A DNA stretch of 23,282 nucleotides, taken from the NCBI GenBank assembly GCA_046304755.1, contig JBKCDO010000170.1, positions 1 to 23,282 on the forward strand, written 5' to 3'. This document shows, piece after piece, positions 8,377 through 15,884 of this stretch. The DNA is from JAIBBG01 sp046304755. Its GTDB lineage: Bacteria; Bacteroidota; Bacteroidia; Flavobacteriales_D; Sanyastnellaceae. The position numbers and the translations under genes are program-made. The notes beneath the pieces are model-generated. The model made no database searches. It saw only the letters and a program-made list of their open reading frames with translations, and was not told the DNA's origin. Each line of letters begins with the position of its first letter. Position 1 is the first letter of the stretch.

Positions 8377-8964
8377 ATGCAGGAAACAAGCTACTTTGCC
8401 CACCCCACCGCGGTTATCGATGAAGGATGCCAAATAGGCAGTGGCACCAAAATCTGGCATTTTTCCCACATCATGCCGAAGTGCACGATTGGCGAAAATT
8501 GCAACATCGGACAAAACGTAGTCATCTCTCCGGAGGTCGTGCTCGGCAAAAATGTCAAGATTCAAAATAACGTTTCGATCTACACGGGCGTCACCTGTGA
8601 CGATGATGTATTCCTGGGACCATCGATGGTATTCACCAACGTCATCAATCCGCGCAGTGCCGTCAACCGCAAAAGCGAATACGCCAAAACACACGTTGGA
8701 AAAGGGGCAAGCATTGGCGCCAACGCCACGATTGTTTGCGGTCACGACATTGGAGCATACGCCTTCATCGGCGCCGGTGCAGTGGTCACCAAAAACATAC
8801 CGGCCTACAGCCTATGGGTAGGCAATCCCGCCCGCCAACGCGGCTGGATGAGCGAATACGGTCACCAACTCAACTTCGGTGCGGATGGCATGGCCCAATG
8901 CCCCGAAACGGGGGAACGCTATGAGTTGAAGGATGGGGCGGTGAGGAAGATGGTGAAAGAGTGA
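8377..8964 (+). CDS. wbpD: UDP-sugar N-acetyltransferase, WbpD/WlbB family (left-handed beta-helix)
   Basis: A 195-residue cytoplasmic acyltransferase with hexapeptide repeats throughout (IGSGTKIW, IGENCNIGQNV, LGKNVKIQNNVSIY, VGKGASIGANATIV, IGAYAFIGAGAVV). GPSMVFTNVINPRS (near residues 82-95), GNPARQRGWMSEYG near the C-terminus, and the overall length match WbpD/WlbB. These enzymes acetylate the 3-amino group of UDP-GlcNAc3NA on the route to di-N-acetylated uronic acids. The downstream WbpB-like dehydrogenase fits that pathway; the WbpE aminotransferase and WbpA dehydrogenase it would also need are not in the window. The stop codon lies inside an octamer tandem array, which supplies the last residues (VKE). 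Confidence 0.88.
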   Translation: MQETSYFAHPTAVIDEGCQIGSGTKIWHFSHIMPKCTIGENCNIGQNVVISPEVVLGKNVKIQNNVSIYTGVTCDDDVFLGPSMVFTNVINPRSAVNRKSEYAKTHVGKGASIGANATIVCGHDIGAYAFIGAGAVVTKNIPAYSLWVGNPARQRGWMSEYGHQLNFGADGMAQCPETGERYELKDGAVRKMVKE

Positions 8965-8984
8965 AAGAGTGAACAAGTGAAACG
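8941..8984 (+). repeat. Octamer tandem array GTGAAAGA at the wbpD stop codon
   Basis: GTGAGGAA-GATG is followed by four octamers: GTGAAAGA, GTGAAAGA, GTGAACAA, GTGAAACG. The wbpD-like gene ends in the TGA of the second full unit (8962-8964). The array is one of four related purine-rich arrays in the window. Confidence 0.7.
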
Positions 8985-9024
8985 GTAAGGACGCACTGAT
9001 GTGCGGCCATCAATGTAAAAGCAC

Positions 9025-10050
9025 ATGAGTAAAGTAAACTTCGCCGTTATCGGCCAGGGACATATCGGTAAACGTCACGCGGAAATGGTGCGTCGCAATG
9101 AGACCAGCCACCTAATTGCCGTATGCGACGTGCTCAATCCGTCAGATATTGGATTGACTGACCTCGACGTTCCTTTCTACACCAACCATGAAGAAATGTT
9201 GAGTGCGCATCCGGAGATTGATGTAGTCAACGTATGCTCGCCTAACGGCTTTCATGCCGAACACGCCATGGCTGCGCTAAATGCCGGTAAACATGTCGTG
9301 TGCGAAAAGCCCATGGCCTTGCACAAACTCGATTGCGAGGCACTCATCTATAAAGCACTGCAAATGCACCGACAAGTGTTTTGCGTGATGCAGAATCGCT
9401 TTTCACCCCCTTCGGCGTGGTTGAAAGAAATCGTCAGTGATAAAATAATTGGCGACATCTATATGGTTCAGCTAAACTGCTACTGGAACCGCGATGATCG
9501 CTACTACAAAAAAGGCGGTTGGAAAGGACGTCAGGACTTGGACGGCGGAACGCTCTTCACACAGTTCTCGCATTTCATCGATATCATGTATTGGCTCTTT
9601 GGTGATATCACCGATATACAAGCCAAATTCAACGATTTCACCCATCCTCATTCAACTGAATTCGAAGACAGCGGTTTTGTGAATTTCAAATTCGTCAATG
9701 GTGGCATGGGCGCCATCAACTATTCTACCGCTGTTTGGGACACCAACCTGGAAAGCAGCCTGACCATCATCGGTAGCAAAGGAAGCGTGAAGGTCGGAGG
9801 ACAGTACATGGATAAGGTGGAGTATTGTCATATCGATGGATACACCATGCCTGAACTTGCACCTACGAATCCGGCCAATGACTACGGCCATTATAAGGGC
9901 TCTGCTAACAATCACCACTACGTAATTCAAAATGTGGTTGAAACTATTCAAGGTCATTCCACCATTACTACCAATGCATTGGAAGGATTGAAGGTGGTCG
10001 ACATTATCGAACGCATCTACGCGCTGCGTCAACCAAACCGCAAATCATAA
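9025..10050 (+). CDS. wbpB: Gfo/Idh/MocA oxidoreductase, WbpB/WlbA-like
   Basis: A 341-residue NAD(P)-dependent dehydrogenase. The Rossmann fold has GQGHIG (residues 10-15); VCSPNGFHAEH lies near 70-80; the family EKP motif is at 94-96 with the catalytic Lys95; and GGTLFTQFSHFID (174-186) carries the conserved active-site His183. WbpB/WlbA enzymes oxidise C3 of UDP-GlcNAcA before transamination. Its place just after the WbpD-type acetyltransferase supports that role, but Gfo/Idh/MocA proteins are diverse and the substrate is inferred. Start is ATG (MSKVNF); no Shine-Dalgarno is visible. The next gene begins five bases after the stop. Confidence 0.82.
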   Translation: MSKVNFAVIGQGHIGKRHAEMVRRNETSHLIAVCDVLNPSDIGLTDLDVPFYTNHEEMLSAHPEIDVVNVCSPNGFHAEHAMAALNAGKHVVCEKPMALHKLDCEALIYKALQMHRQVFCVMQNRFSPPSAWLKEIVSDKIIGDIYMVQLNCYWNRDDRYYKKGGWKGRQDLDGGTLFTQFSHFIDIMYWLFGDITDIQAKFNDFTHPHSTEFEDSGFVNFKFVNGGMGAINYSTAVWDTNLESSLTIIGSKGSVKVGGQYMDKVEYCHIDGYTMPELAPTNPANDYGHYKGSANNHHYVIQNVVETIQGHSTITTNALEGLKVVDIIERIYALRQPNRKS

Positions 10051-10055
10051 AATTG

Positions 10056-10763
10056 ATGAACCCATCCTACCTTATCGAAGTCGTTGCTTCAACCGTGCAT
10101 TCGTGTGTCGAGGCAGAACAAGGTGGCGCAGGTCGCATTGAATTATGTTCGGCACTGGGTGCTGCAGGCATAACACCAAGTTCAGGATTACTGGAAGTTG
10201 TTAAGCAACACATCAGCATTCCTGTGTACGTGATGATTCGTCCGCGCGAAGGTGATTTCACCTATAGTCAATCAGAAGTCGAAGTGATGAAGCGAGAAAT
10301 TGATTTGTTGGGAGCAAGTGGCGCTGATGGTTTCGTCTTCGGGGCGCTCACCGAAGATGGTCGCATTGATACACGGCTTACGCGCGAACTGGTCACCCAT
10401 TGCGGTAAAATACCTGTAACCTTTCACCGTGCCATAGACTGCACCCCCAACCCAATAGCCGCCGTAGAAGAAGTTGCCGCCTGCTGTTGTGAACGCATTC
10501 TTACATCAGGCGGAAAGCCATCCGGCCCGGAAGGCATCGATACCATTTTGGCCATGCACGAAGCCGCCCAGGGTAAAATTCACATCATGCCGGGGGGCGG
10601 AATTAAGCCGGATACCTTTGCTCTTGTATATCGTCAACAGTTGCGTGAATACCATCTTAGCGGACGGATAGCGAAGAGTTCTCCCATGGCATCGACGCTA
10701 TTCGAAATGGACTGGTTTGAAACCTCTGCTGAAGCCATTGCACGCGTTGCCTATCGGTCCTGA
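10056..10763 (+). CDS. cutC: Copper homeostasis protein CutC
   Basis: A 235-residue cytoplasmic TIM-barrel protein of the CutC family. It starts IEVVASTVHSCVEAEQGGAGRIELC (read as two pieces in the family: the EVC-like strand and RIELC), then GITPSSG, VMIRPREGDF, VTFHRAID, ILTSGG and IMPGGGI, all CutC signatures. The biochemical role is unsettled; copper tolerance was proposed from E. coli genetics. ATG at 10056 is chosen; an overlapping TTG at 10053 would add one residue. It lies between polysaccharide genes with gaps of 5 and 2 bases, so it is co-transcribed with them; why is unclear. Confidence 0.9.
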   Translation: MNPSYLIEVVASTVHSCVEAEQGGAGRIELCSALGAAGITPSSGLLEVVKQHISIPVYVMIRPREGDFTYSQSEVEVMKREIDLLGASGADGFVFGALTEDGRIDTRLTRELVTHCGKIPVTFHRAIDCTPNPIAAVEEVAACCCERILTSGGKPSGPEGIDTILAMHEAAQGKIHIMPGGGIKPDTFALVYRQQLREYHLSGRIAKSSPMASTLFEMDWFETSAEAIARVAYRS

Positions 10764-10765
10764 CC

Positions 10766-11821
10766 ATGAACGCAAGGCTTTATTCTTTAGATTACTTGAG
10801 AGGCCTGTGTGCCTTTGGAATCATGATCTACCATTATTTCTTGTGGATGGATGGTGCCTTCACAGCAGATCAGTTTATGGGGCGAGTAGGCGTCTATGGT
10901 GTGGCGATATTTTATGTTTTGAGCGGACTCACACTCTACCATGTCTATGAGCGTTCCTTCGCCGACCGCACGTTTTCAATTCACCGTTTTTTCAAGAAAC
11001 GTATTTACCGGATTTTCCCGCTGCTTTGGCTGGCAACAATCGGTGCCATTGTGCTTTCTAAAAAGCTTCCAAATATGGTCGATCTCATTCTGAATCTTAC
11101 CGGGCTATTTGGTTTTTTCAAATGGGATGTCTATTTCTCAACCGGTGTTTGGTCTATCGGAAATGAACTCGTGTTTTATACTCTGTTTCCTGTTGTTGTG
11201 TTGGCAAGTATGCGAAAACCGTTATGGATGGTTTGTGTCGGATTGATTACCGCGGCACTCCATAGTTACTATGCTTACTTTGCTATCAGTCCATGGTTAA
11301 AGCTTGAAGACCAGTGGCACGTTTATGTCAATCCACTCAATCAGGTCGCCTTCTTCATATTCGGATGTATGATTGGTCATTTGACCAAGTATGTCAACTT
11401 GAGCCGATTGGTTAGCCTAACGATTGCAACACTTGGTATCGTGCTCTTCATTGCCACACCTGCCGCCGGAAACGCAACATCGCTAGTGCAAGGAAATAAC
11501 CGATGGATTTTCACGATTGCTTCACTGTTGATTTGCATAGGTGCCTATAAATCCTCCTTGCAGTTACCGGGAATGGTGCATCGTTTTTTTAAACTTCTTG
11601 GCGAGGGCAGTTATTCGCTCTATCTCTTGCATCCGCTTGTATTCTCGGTGTGCGCATTTGTTTTCCGGTTTTCTGATTCAGAAGGAATACACTTTCCACG
11701 CGCCATTCAAATGATAATTCCTGCAATCATTTCGCTGGTACTCTCCTACTTCGTCTACCATTATTTCGAGCTGTATTTCATGCGACGCGGGCGTTATTCA
11801 TCGCCCGGCTCTCCATCATAA
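10766..11821 (+). CDS. Acyltransferase-3 family membrane protein (OafA/YrhL type)
   Basis: A 351-residue polytopic inner-membrane protein with about ten helices. The N-terminus carries the R-x10-H motif (R12, H23 in YLRG...IYHYF) that is needed for activity in acyltransferase-3 enzymes. FYVLSGLTL (about 48-56) and RIYRIFPLLW follow. These enzymes move acetyl or other acyl groups onto exported sugars such as O-antigen, which suits its place at the end of the polysaccharide cluster; the acceptor is unknown. ATG begins two bases after the cutC stop. Its last 28 bases overlap the 3' end of the convergent collagen-like gene. Confidence 0.88.
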   Translation: MNARLYSLDYLRGLCAFGIMIYHYFLWMDGAFTADQFMGRVGVYGVAIFYVLSGLTLYHVYERSFADRTFSIHRFFKKRIYRIFPLLWLATIGAIVLSKKLPNMVDLILNLTGLFGFFKWDVYFSTGVWSIGNELVFYTLFPVVVLASMRKPLWMVCVGLITAALHSYYAYFAISPWLKLEDQWHVYVNPLNQVAFFIFGCMIGHLTKYVNLSRLVSLTIATLGIVLFIATPAAGNATSLVQGNNRWIFTIASLLICIGAYKSSLQLPGMVHRFFKLLGEGSYSLYLLHPLVFSVCAFVFRFSDSEGIHFPRAIQMIIPAIISLVLSYFVYHYFELYFMRRGRYSSPGSPS

Positions 11822-13044
11822 TTCCGCGATGGGAATAGCAGTTCGGGCAACGTTGCCGGGCCATATCCATTCGAGTAAATCCCGCCTTTGCCTCCTTTGC
11901 CCGGTTTACCGGATTTCCCTTGCGCTGCATCCACAATGATACACGGAATAAAGCCTTCTGCTTCGGGCGTTGAAGTGATTGTAACCACTGCGCCATTGCC
12001 GCCTCTTCCGCCTTTACCGCCTTTTCCACCAATGCCGGCTCGATACGGTTCGCTCAGTGGCGCAGCACCACCTTCGCCTCCTCGTCCACCATTACCTCCA
12101 TCACCACCGTGGGCCACAATTTCCAATGAGAACTCTTCCGGCGAAAATTCATCACGAAAGGAATCAACACCATTGCTTGCCTCAACCACCAATTTCGATT
12201 TATCATCGCTCCAGCGTAAATTTACCTTCACCTCAGGAGCATCTTCGCCCGGCAATCCATGATAGCCCTCCGCCCCATCCATGCCCCTTGGTGCTTGGGC
12301 TTGATCCTTTCCTGAATCCCCGTCGGCTGACTCAAACTTCCACACGCGGTGATTCTTTCCGTAATACGGAAATACTTGCACATCATTGAGCCAAGGTTTA
12401 CCGGACCATACTACCGAAAGCGAAAAAACATGCGGCTCAAGCAGATTGAACACCGGCAACTTCACCCGACCATCGAAAACGCGTTCCTGATTGAAGAATA
12501 GGTGAACACTATCCGCTGAAATTAAGGCTCGCTCATCGGAGTAACGATAGGTATAACCCGCGCCATTGGCCCATGTTAAATCCACATAAGGCTCGATCAT
12601 TTTGCCGCAGCGCGGACGTATGTCTTCCGGTATAAAAACACTTATGCTTTGAAGTGGTGGTATCTTAATTTCAAACTCCGCTTTGACCAGCGGATAATCT
12701 CTCAGGTGAGCCTTAATCAACAGCGTGTTATTATTGCGACGTACCTGAAACATATCGACCAGTGCTTCATCACCTGCAAACGTTGCTTGTTCACTCTCAC
12801 AAATAATATCTCGCCAGGCTATGTTTCCATTGAGATAACCTGCAGTGCGACGTTTACCGCCATGATTATAGGTAACCTCACAGCCAAATGACAATTTTCC
12901 ATTGAGGAACCAAACCCCACCCAGATCCGGGAAAATACGCATTGCTTTTGGTAAGGGAGCAGCAGCCAGAACCTGCGACAAAGGGGGGCAGAACAGCATC
13001 AGCAACAACAATATTCTTTTCGCCGTGCAATCGATTCTGCTCAT
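11794..13044 (-). CDS. Secreted glycine-rich, collagen-like protein, function unknown
   Basis: A 416-residue protein with a signal peptide (hydrophobic residues 11-20, likely cut after VLA near residue 27). Residues 30-245 have no motif I recognise and look like beta-rich extracellular sequence. The C-terminal third alternates globular stretches with Gly-x-y tracts: GMDGAEGYHGLPGED (254-268), GGDGGNGGRGGEGG (313-326), GIGGKGGKGGRGGNG (337-351), GKSGKPGKGGKGG (376-388) and GEPGDE at the end. There is no T9SS C-terminal domain and no lipobox after the signal. It may be a periplasmic or surface fibre-like protein. It has a promoter match at 13066-13097. Confidence 0.8.
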   Translation of the reverse strand: MSRIDCTAKRILLLLMLFCPPLSQVLAAAPLPKAMRIFPDLGGVWFLNGKLSFGCEVTYNHGGKRRTAGYLNGNIAWRDIICESEQATFAGDEALVDMFQVRRNNNTLLIKAHLRDYPLVKAEFEIKIPPLQSISVFIPEDIRPRCGKMIEPYVDLTWANGAGYTYRYSDERALISADSVHLFFNQERVFDGRVKLPVFNLLEPHVFSLSVVWSGKPWLNDVQVFPYYGKNHRVWKFESADGDSGKDQAQAPRGMDGAEGYHGLPGEDAPEVKVNLRWSDDKSKLVVEASNGVDSFRDEFSPEEFSLEIVAHGGDGGNGGRGGEGGAAPLSEPYRAGIGGKGGKGGRGGNGAVVTITSTPEAEGFIPCIIVDAAQGKSGKPGKGGKGGIYSNGYGPATLPELLFPSRNYDGEPGDE

Positions 13045-13065
13045 TTATAACGTTCTTTGATTGCC

Positions 13066-13097
13066 CAAAAGTAATTCATGAAACTCATCTCCTTCAA
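13066..13097 (-). promoter_or_regulatory. Bacteroidota-type promoter of the collagen-like gene
   Basis: On the minus strand TTG (13095-13097) is followed after 21 bases by TACTTTTG (13066-13073), an exact TAnnTTTG. The start codon is 21 bases further on. The -33 box lies inside the first codons of the divergent exonuclease gene. Confidence 0.6.
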
Positions 13098-13842
13098 CGT
13101 AAACGGCGTGCGCGCAATCGTCAAAAAAGGGCTCCTTGATTCCATTGCAAAGATGAACCCCGATGTGCTGTGCCTGCAAGAAACAAAAGCCAACAATGAT
13201 CAGGTACGCGAAGCCTTGTTTGGCCTTGAAGGATACGAAGTCTACTCCAGTGCATCGGAAAAAGCCGGTTACAGCGGCACTGCCGTGATTACCCGTCAAA
13301 AGCCCCTGAGCGTGAACTACGGCTTTGGTATTGCCGATCACGACGCGCACGGACGAACCATCACCGTTGAGTTCGACTCCTTCTTTCTGGTGAATACCTA
13401 CGTTCCCAATAGCGGAGCAGAACTGGTAAAACTCGATTACCGCCAAACCTGGGATGTGGCGATGCTTGCCCATTTGAAATCACTGGAAAAGAAAAAGCCT
13501 GTTATCTGGTGTGGTGACATGAACGTGGCTCATCAGCCCATCGATTTGGCCAATCCAAAATCCAACTACAACAAATCAGCAGGTTATACGCAGCAAGAAA
13601 TTGATGGACTCTCGACTATTCTTGGCGCCGGGTTCACCGATACCTTCCGTCATTTCCATCCCGACACGGTGAAGTACAGCTGGTGGAGCGCACGCTTCAA
13701 CTCACGCGCGAAAAATGTTGGCTGGCGATTGGATTACTTCATCGTTTCAAACGCACTGATACCGAAAGTCAACGAGGCATTTATTCTGAATGAAATTGAA
13801 GGCAGTGATCACTGTCCTGTTGGAATAACACTCAAGGCATGA
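13078..13842 (+). CDS. xth: Exodeoxyribonuclease III / AP endonuclease
   Basis: A 254-residue DNA-repair enzyme of the exonuclease III/APE1 family, of usual length. The catalytic set is complete: N7 (FNVNG), E35 (LQETK), Y108 (NTYVPN), D147 and N149 (CGDMNVAH), D219 (GWRLDYF), D244 and H245 (SDHCP). KNVGWRLDYF groups it with the ExoA/APE1-like branch. It cuts DNA 5' of abasic sites and has 3' exonuclease and phosphatase activity. Start is ATG. The stop overlaps the next gene's ATG. Confidence 0.95.
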   Translation: MKLISFNVNGVRAIVKKGLLDSIAKMNPDVLCLQETKANNDQVREALFGLEGYEVYSSASEKAGYSGTAVITRQKPLSVNYGFGIADHDAHGRTITVEFDSFFLVNTYVPNSGAELVKLDYRQTWDVAMLAHLKSLEKKKPVIWCGDMNVAHQPIDLANPKSNYNKSAGYTQQEIDGLSTILGAGFTDTFRHFHPDTVKYSWWSARFNSRAKNVGWRLDYFIVSNALIPKVNEAFILNEIEGSDHCPVGITLKA

Positions 13843-14426
13843 ATAAAATAGAAGCGCTCCTTGTCGTATTGCTGGGCATGGCCCTGACACTGCACTATTC
13901 CGAAATGGCCGGTGCACCTGTATTTCTGCAATTTAGCCTGGGAGTGCTCATTGCTTTCTACTTTATCACCGGCGTTGGTCTTAGTCGCAAAAACAGTCTC
14001 ATCTACGCGTTTAAACACGGACCTCGCGAAGAACGTGCAGCTGTGGTGATGCGTCATATTTCATCCCTGACATTCGCGTGTTGCATGGTCACAATCGGAA
14101 TGAACGAGTTCTTCCGTGGTCCTTTCGAAGCGCTTACCATTGTATCCATTATCGCACTCACCGTAGTCATGTTTTTCAGCATGCTATCGCTGGAGAATGC
14201 ACAGCCGCAATTGAACCGTGCTATTGTTTTTCGTGCAGGAATATTAAGCGCCGCCCTACTCTACTATTCGCTCATGCCGCTCAAGCAACAGATTTCATGG
14301 CACTACGAAGACATTTATTATCGGGAATTGTTGCACTACGCATTGGAAAACCCGGATGATGAAGAAGCACAGCGCGACCTTTTCGACTACCGACAGCGTA
14401 TGAACGGTTTTTCACAACCCGAATAA
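13839..14426 (+). CDS. Small polytopic membrane protein, function unknown
   Basis: A 195-residue protein with about five hydrophobic helices (near residues 5-22, 27-47, 70-89, 95-116 and 126-146) and a hydrophilic, acidic C-terminus (ENPDDEEAQRDLFDYRQRM). I do not recognise a family. The ATGA overlap with xth implies translational coupling, but that does not by itself suggest a repair role. It ends three bases before the convergent moaE stop. Confidence 0.8.
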   Translation: MNKIEALLVVLLGMALTLHYSEMAGAPVFLQFSLGVLIAFYFITGVGLSRKNSLIYAFKHGPREERAAVVMRHISSLTFACCMVTIGMNEFFRGPFEALTIVSIIALTVVMFFSMLSLENAQPQLNRAIVFRAGILSAALLYYSLMPLKQQISWHYEDIYYRELLHYALENPDDEEAQRDLFDYRQRMNGFSQPE

Positions 14427-14429
14427 TAC

Positions 14430-14849
14430 CTAAGGCGTTGGTGTAACCCACACCTCACCGCTCGTTGTGAATTCCTTTTTCCAAATCGGCACACTTCGCT
14501 TGAGTTCGTTCATGAGCGCTTCACAAGCATCAAAAGCAGCCTGACGATGAGCAGCCGAAACAGCCGCAATAACAGCATCCTCACCAACCCGCACAACTCC
14601 CAATCGGTGGTGCAAGGCAATCGCGTGAATCGGAAATTGCGATCGCAAGTGTTCGGCAATCCGTTCCAGTTCTTTAATTGCCATGGACTCGTATGCTTCG
14701 AACTCAAGATGTGTGACCGCTTCTCCTTTGCTCGAATTTCTGACAGTACCCACAAAGATCACGTGCGCTCCGGAAGTATCATTCGCCATCATCGGACGAA
14801 TGTCATCCATGCTTAATGCCTTCAATTCAAGTTTAAAAGATTGATTCAT
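14430..14849 (-). CDS. moaE: Molybdopterin synthase catalytic subunit MoaE
   Basis: A 139-residue cytoplasmic subunit that inserts sulfur from the MoaD thiocarboxylate into cyclic pyranopterin to make molybdopterin. Seen here: FVGTVRN with R38, AHRQAAF with H101 and R102, and LKRSVPIWKKE with K117 and K124, which match the conserved active-site Arg, His-Arg and two Lys of E. coli MoaE. The gene follows moaD by 11 bases. Other moa/moe genes must lie elsewhere. Confidence 0.93.
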   Translation of the reverse strand: MNQSFKLELKALSMDDIRPMMANDTSGAHVIFVGTVRNSSKGEAVTHLEFEAYESMAIKELERIAEHLRSQFPIHAIALHHRLGVVRVGEDAVIAAVSAAHRQAAFDACEALMNELKRSVPIWKKEFTTSGEVWVTPTP

Positions 14850-14860
14850 TGCTTTACCTT

Positions 14861-15103
14861 TTAACCTCCACTCACGGGCGGCAAGATGGCCACGACATCG
14901 CCCTCTTTGATGATGTGTTGATTCTCCGCATACACTTCATTGACAGCCACAGCGTATTGAAGCCCCGCATCCAATCCGGAATAACGTTCAGATAGCATAA
15001 CGCGCAACGCAGCCACAGATGTGCTGTCGGGCAATTCCATGCGAAGTGTTCGTGTTCCCGCAATCTCCTTGGCTTTGCCAAAAAACAACAACTCGACGGT
15101 CAT
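14861..15103 (-). CDS. moaD: Molybdopterin synthase sulfur carrier MoaD
   Basis: An 80-residue ubiquitin-like sulfur carrier. It starts VELLFFGKAKEIAG, has EGDVVAILPPVSGG at the end, and terminates in the Gly-Gly needed for adenylation by MoeB-type enzyme and thiocarboxylation. The ATGA overlap with the exporter gene upstream and the 11-base gap to moaE show one operon. Confidence 0.93.
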   Translation of the reverse strand: MTVELLFFGKAKEIAGTRTLRMELPDSTSVAALRVMLSERYSGLDAGLQYAVAVNEVYAENQHIIKEGDVVAILPPVSGG

Positions 15104-15867
15104 AGATATTTAATTAAAATTCGCACAGCTGCCACCAAAATAATGACGATGGTGATATAGCGCACGATGCGATGACTGAAGCGGGCACTGCTCCATTGCG
15201 AGCCGAGCAGACCACCGATGAGCACGGCGCCCAATAAAGGCCAAATCTCCGTGCCGGGCTGCCAGCCATGCGTAACAACCTGAGCACCCAAACCGGCGAT
15301 CGAATTAATCAAAATAAAAACAGCTGAAGCTCCTGCAATTTGTTTGGGACTCCCCCACTTGGTGAGGTAAAGAAACGGAGCCAGATAAATACCACCGCCT
15401 ATCCCAGTCAATCCTGAGATACCGCCAATCACAAAGGCCAATGGATACATCCACCATACTAAAGGTCGAACGGTTAGCACCTCCGTGCGCTCGTAGCGAA
15501 TCATCATCACACCCGCTGCAATGATGAGAGCCACCGCAAGGGATATAAAATATACCCGCTCGTCAAATTGGAGCGTCGACACGAAGATGCATGGAGGAAC
15601 ACTAAATGCCAGCAGTGCCAGCACGCCGCGCCATACAATCCAGTTCGCGCGGTGAAATTGCCACGTGCCATTGGCCGTCACCAGCGCATTGCAACTGAGG
15701 GCCGTCATGCGCACGGCTTCAGCGGTCATGGCTGATTGCGAAAGAATTGCCAGGTACATACTCCCTCCACCAAAGCCTGCTGCACTATAAATCAGCGCTA
15801 CAAGCAAAAACAGTAAAGCATAAATCCAGATCAATGTGTTTATCTTTGGTTTGACACAAATTTGCAC
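15100..15867 (-). CDS. TauE/SafE-family anion exporter (putative sulfite exporter)
   Basis: A 255-residue membrane protein with about eight helices and the family's internal duplication: SAAGFGGGSMYLA (about 28-40) and GLTGIGGGIYLAPFL (near 155-169). The family moves sulfur-containing organic anions or sulfite. Transcription with moaD and moaE hints at a molybdoenzyme of sulfur metabolism, for example a sulfite oxidase encoded elsewhere; that is inference. The longest frame starts at GTG (15865-15867), 17 bases from the divergent pirin gene. Confidence 0.85.
   Translation of the reverse strand: MQICVKPKINTLIWIYALLFLLVALIYSAAGFGGGSMYLAILSQSAMTAEAVRMTALSCNALVTANGTWQFHRANWIVWRGVLALLAFSVPPCIFVSTLQFDERVYFISLAVALIIAAGVMMIRYERTEVLTVRPLVWWMYPLAFVIGGISGLTGIGGGIYLAPFLYLTKWGSPKQIAGASAVFILINSIAGLGAQVVTHGWQPGTEIWPLLGAVLIGGLLGSQWSSARFSHRIVRYITIVIILVAAVRILIKYL
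15841..15848 (+). promoter_or_regulatory. Candidate -7 element of the pirin gene
   Basis: TATCTTTG matches TAnnTTTG exactly and gives a leader of about 32 bases before the pirin ATG. It lies inside the first codons of the divergent exporter gene. No TTG is found at the expected spacing. Confidence 0.45.
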
Positions 15868-15884
15868 AATATACTCGTGTAACT

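Noticed and set aside
10053..10055. TTG as the start of cutC
   Set aside because: The next codon is ATG; the TTG adds one residue and has no support.
11888..12262. Proline-rich plus-strand frame
   Set aside because: It is the antisense image of the glycine-rich tracts of the collagen-like gene.
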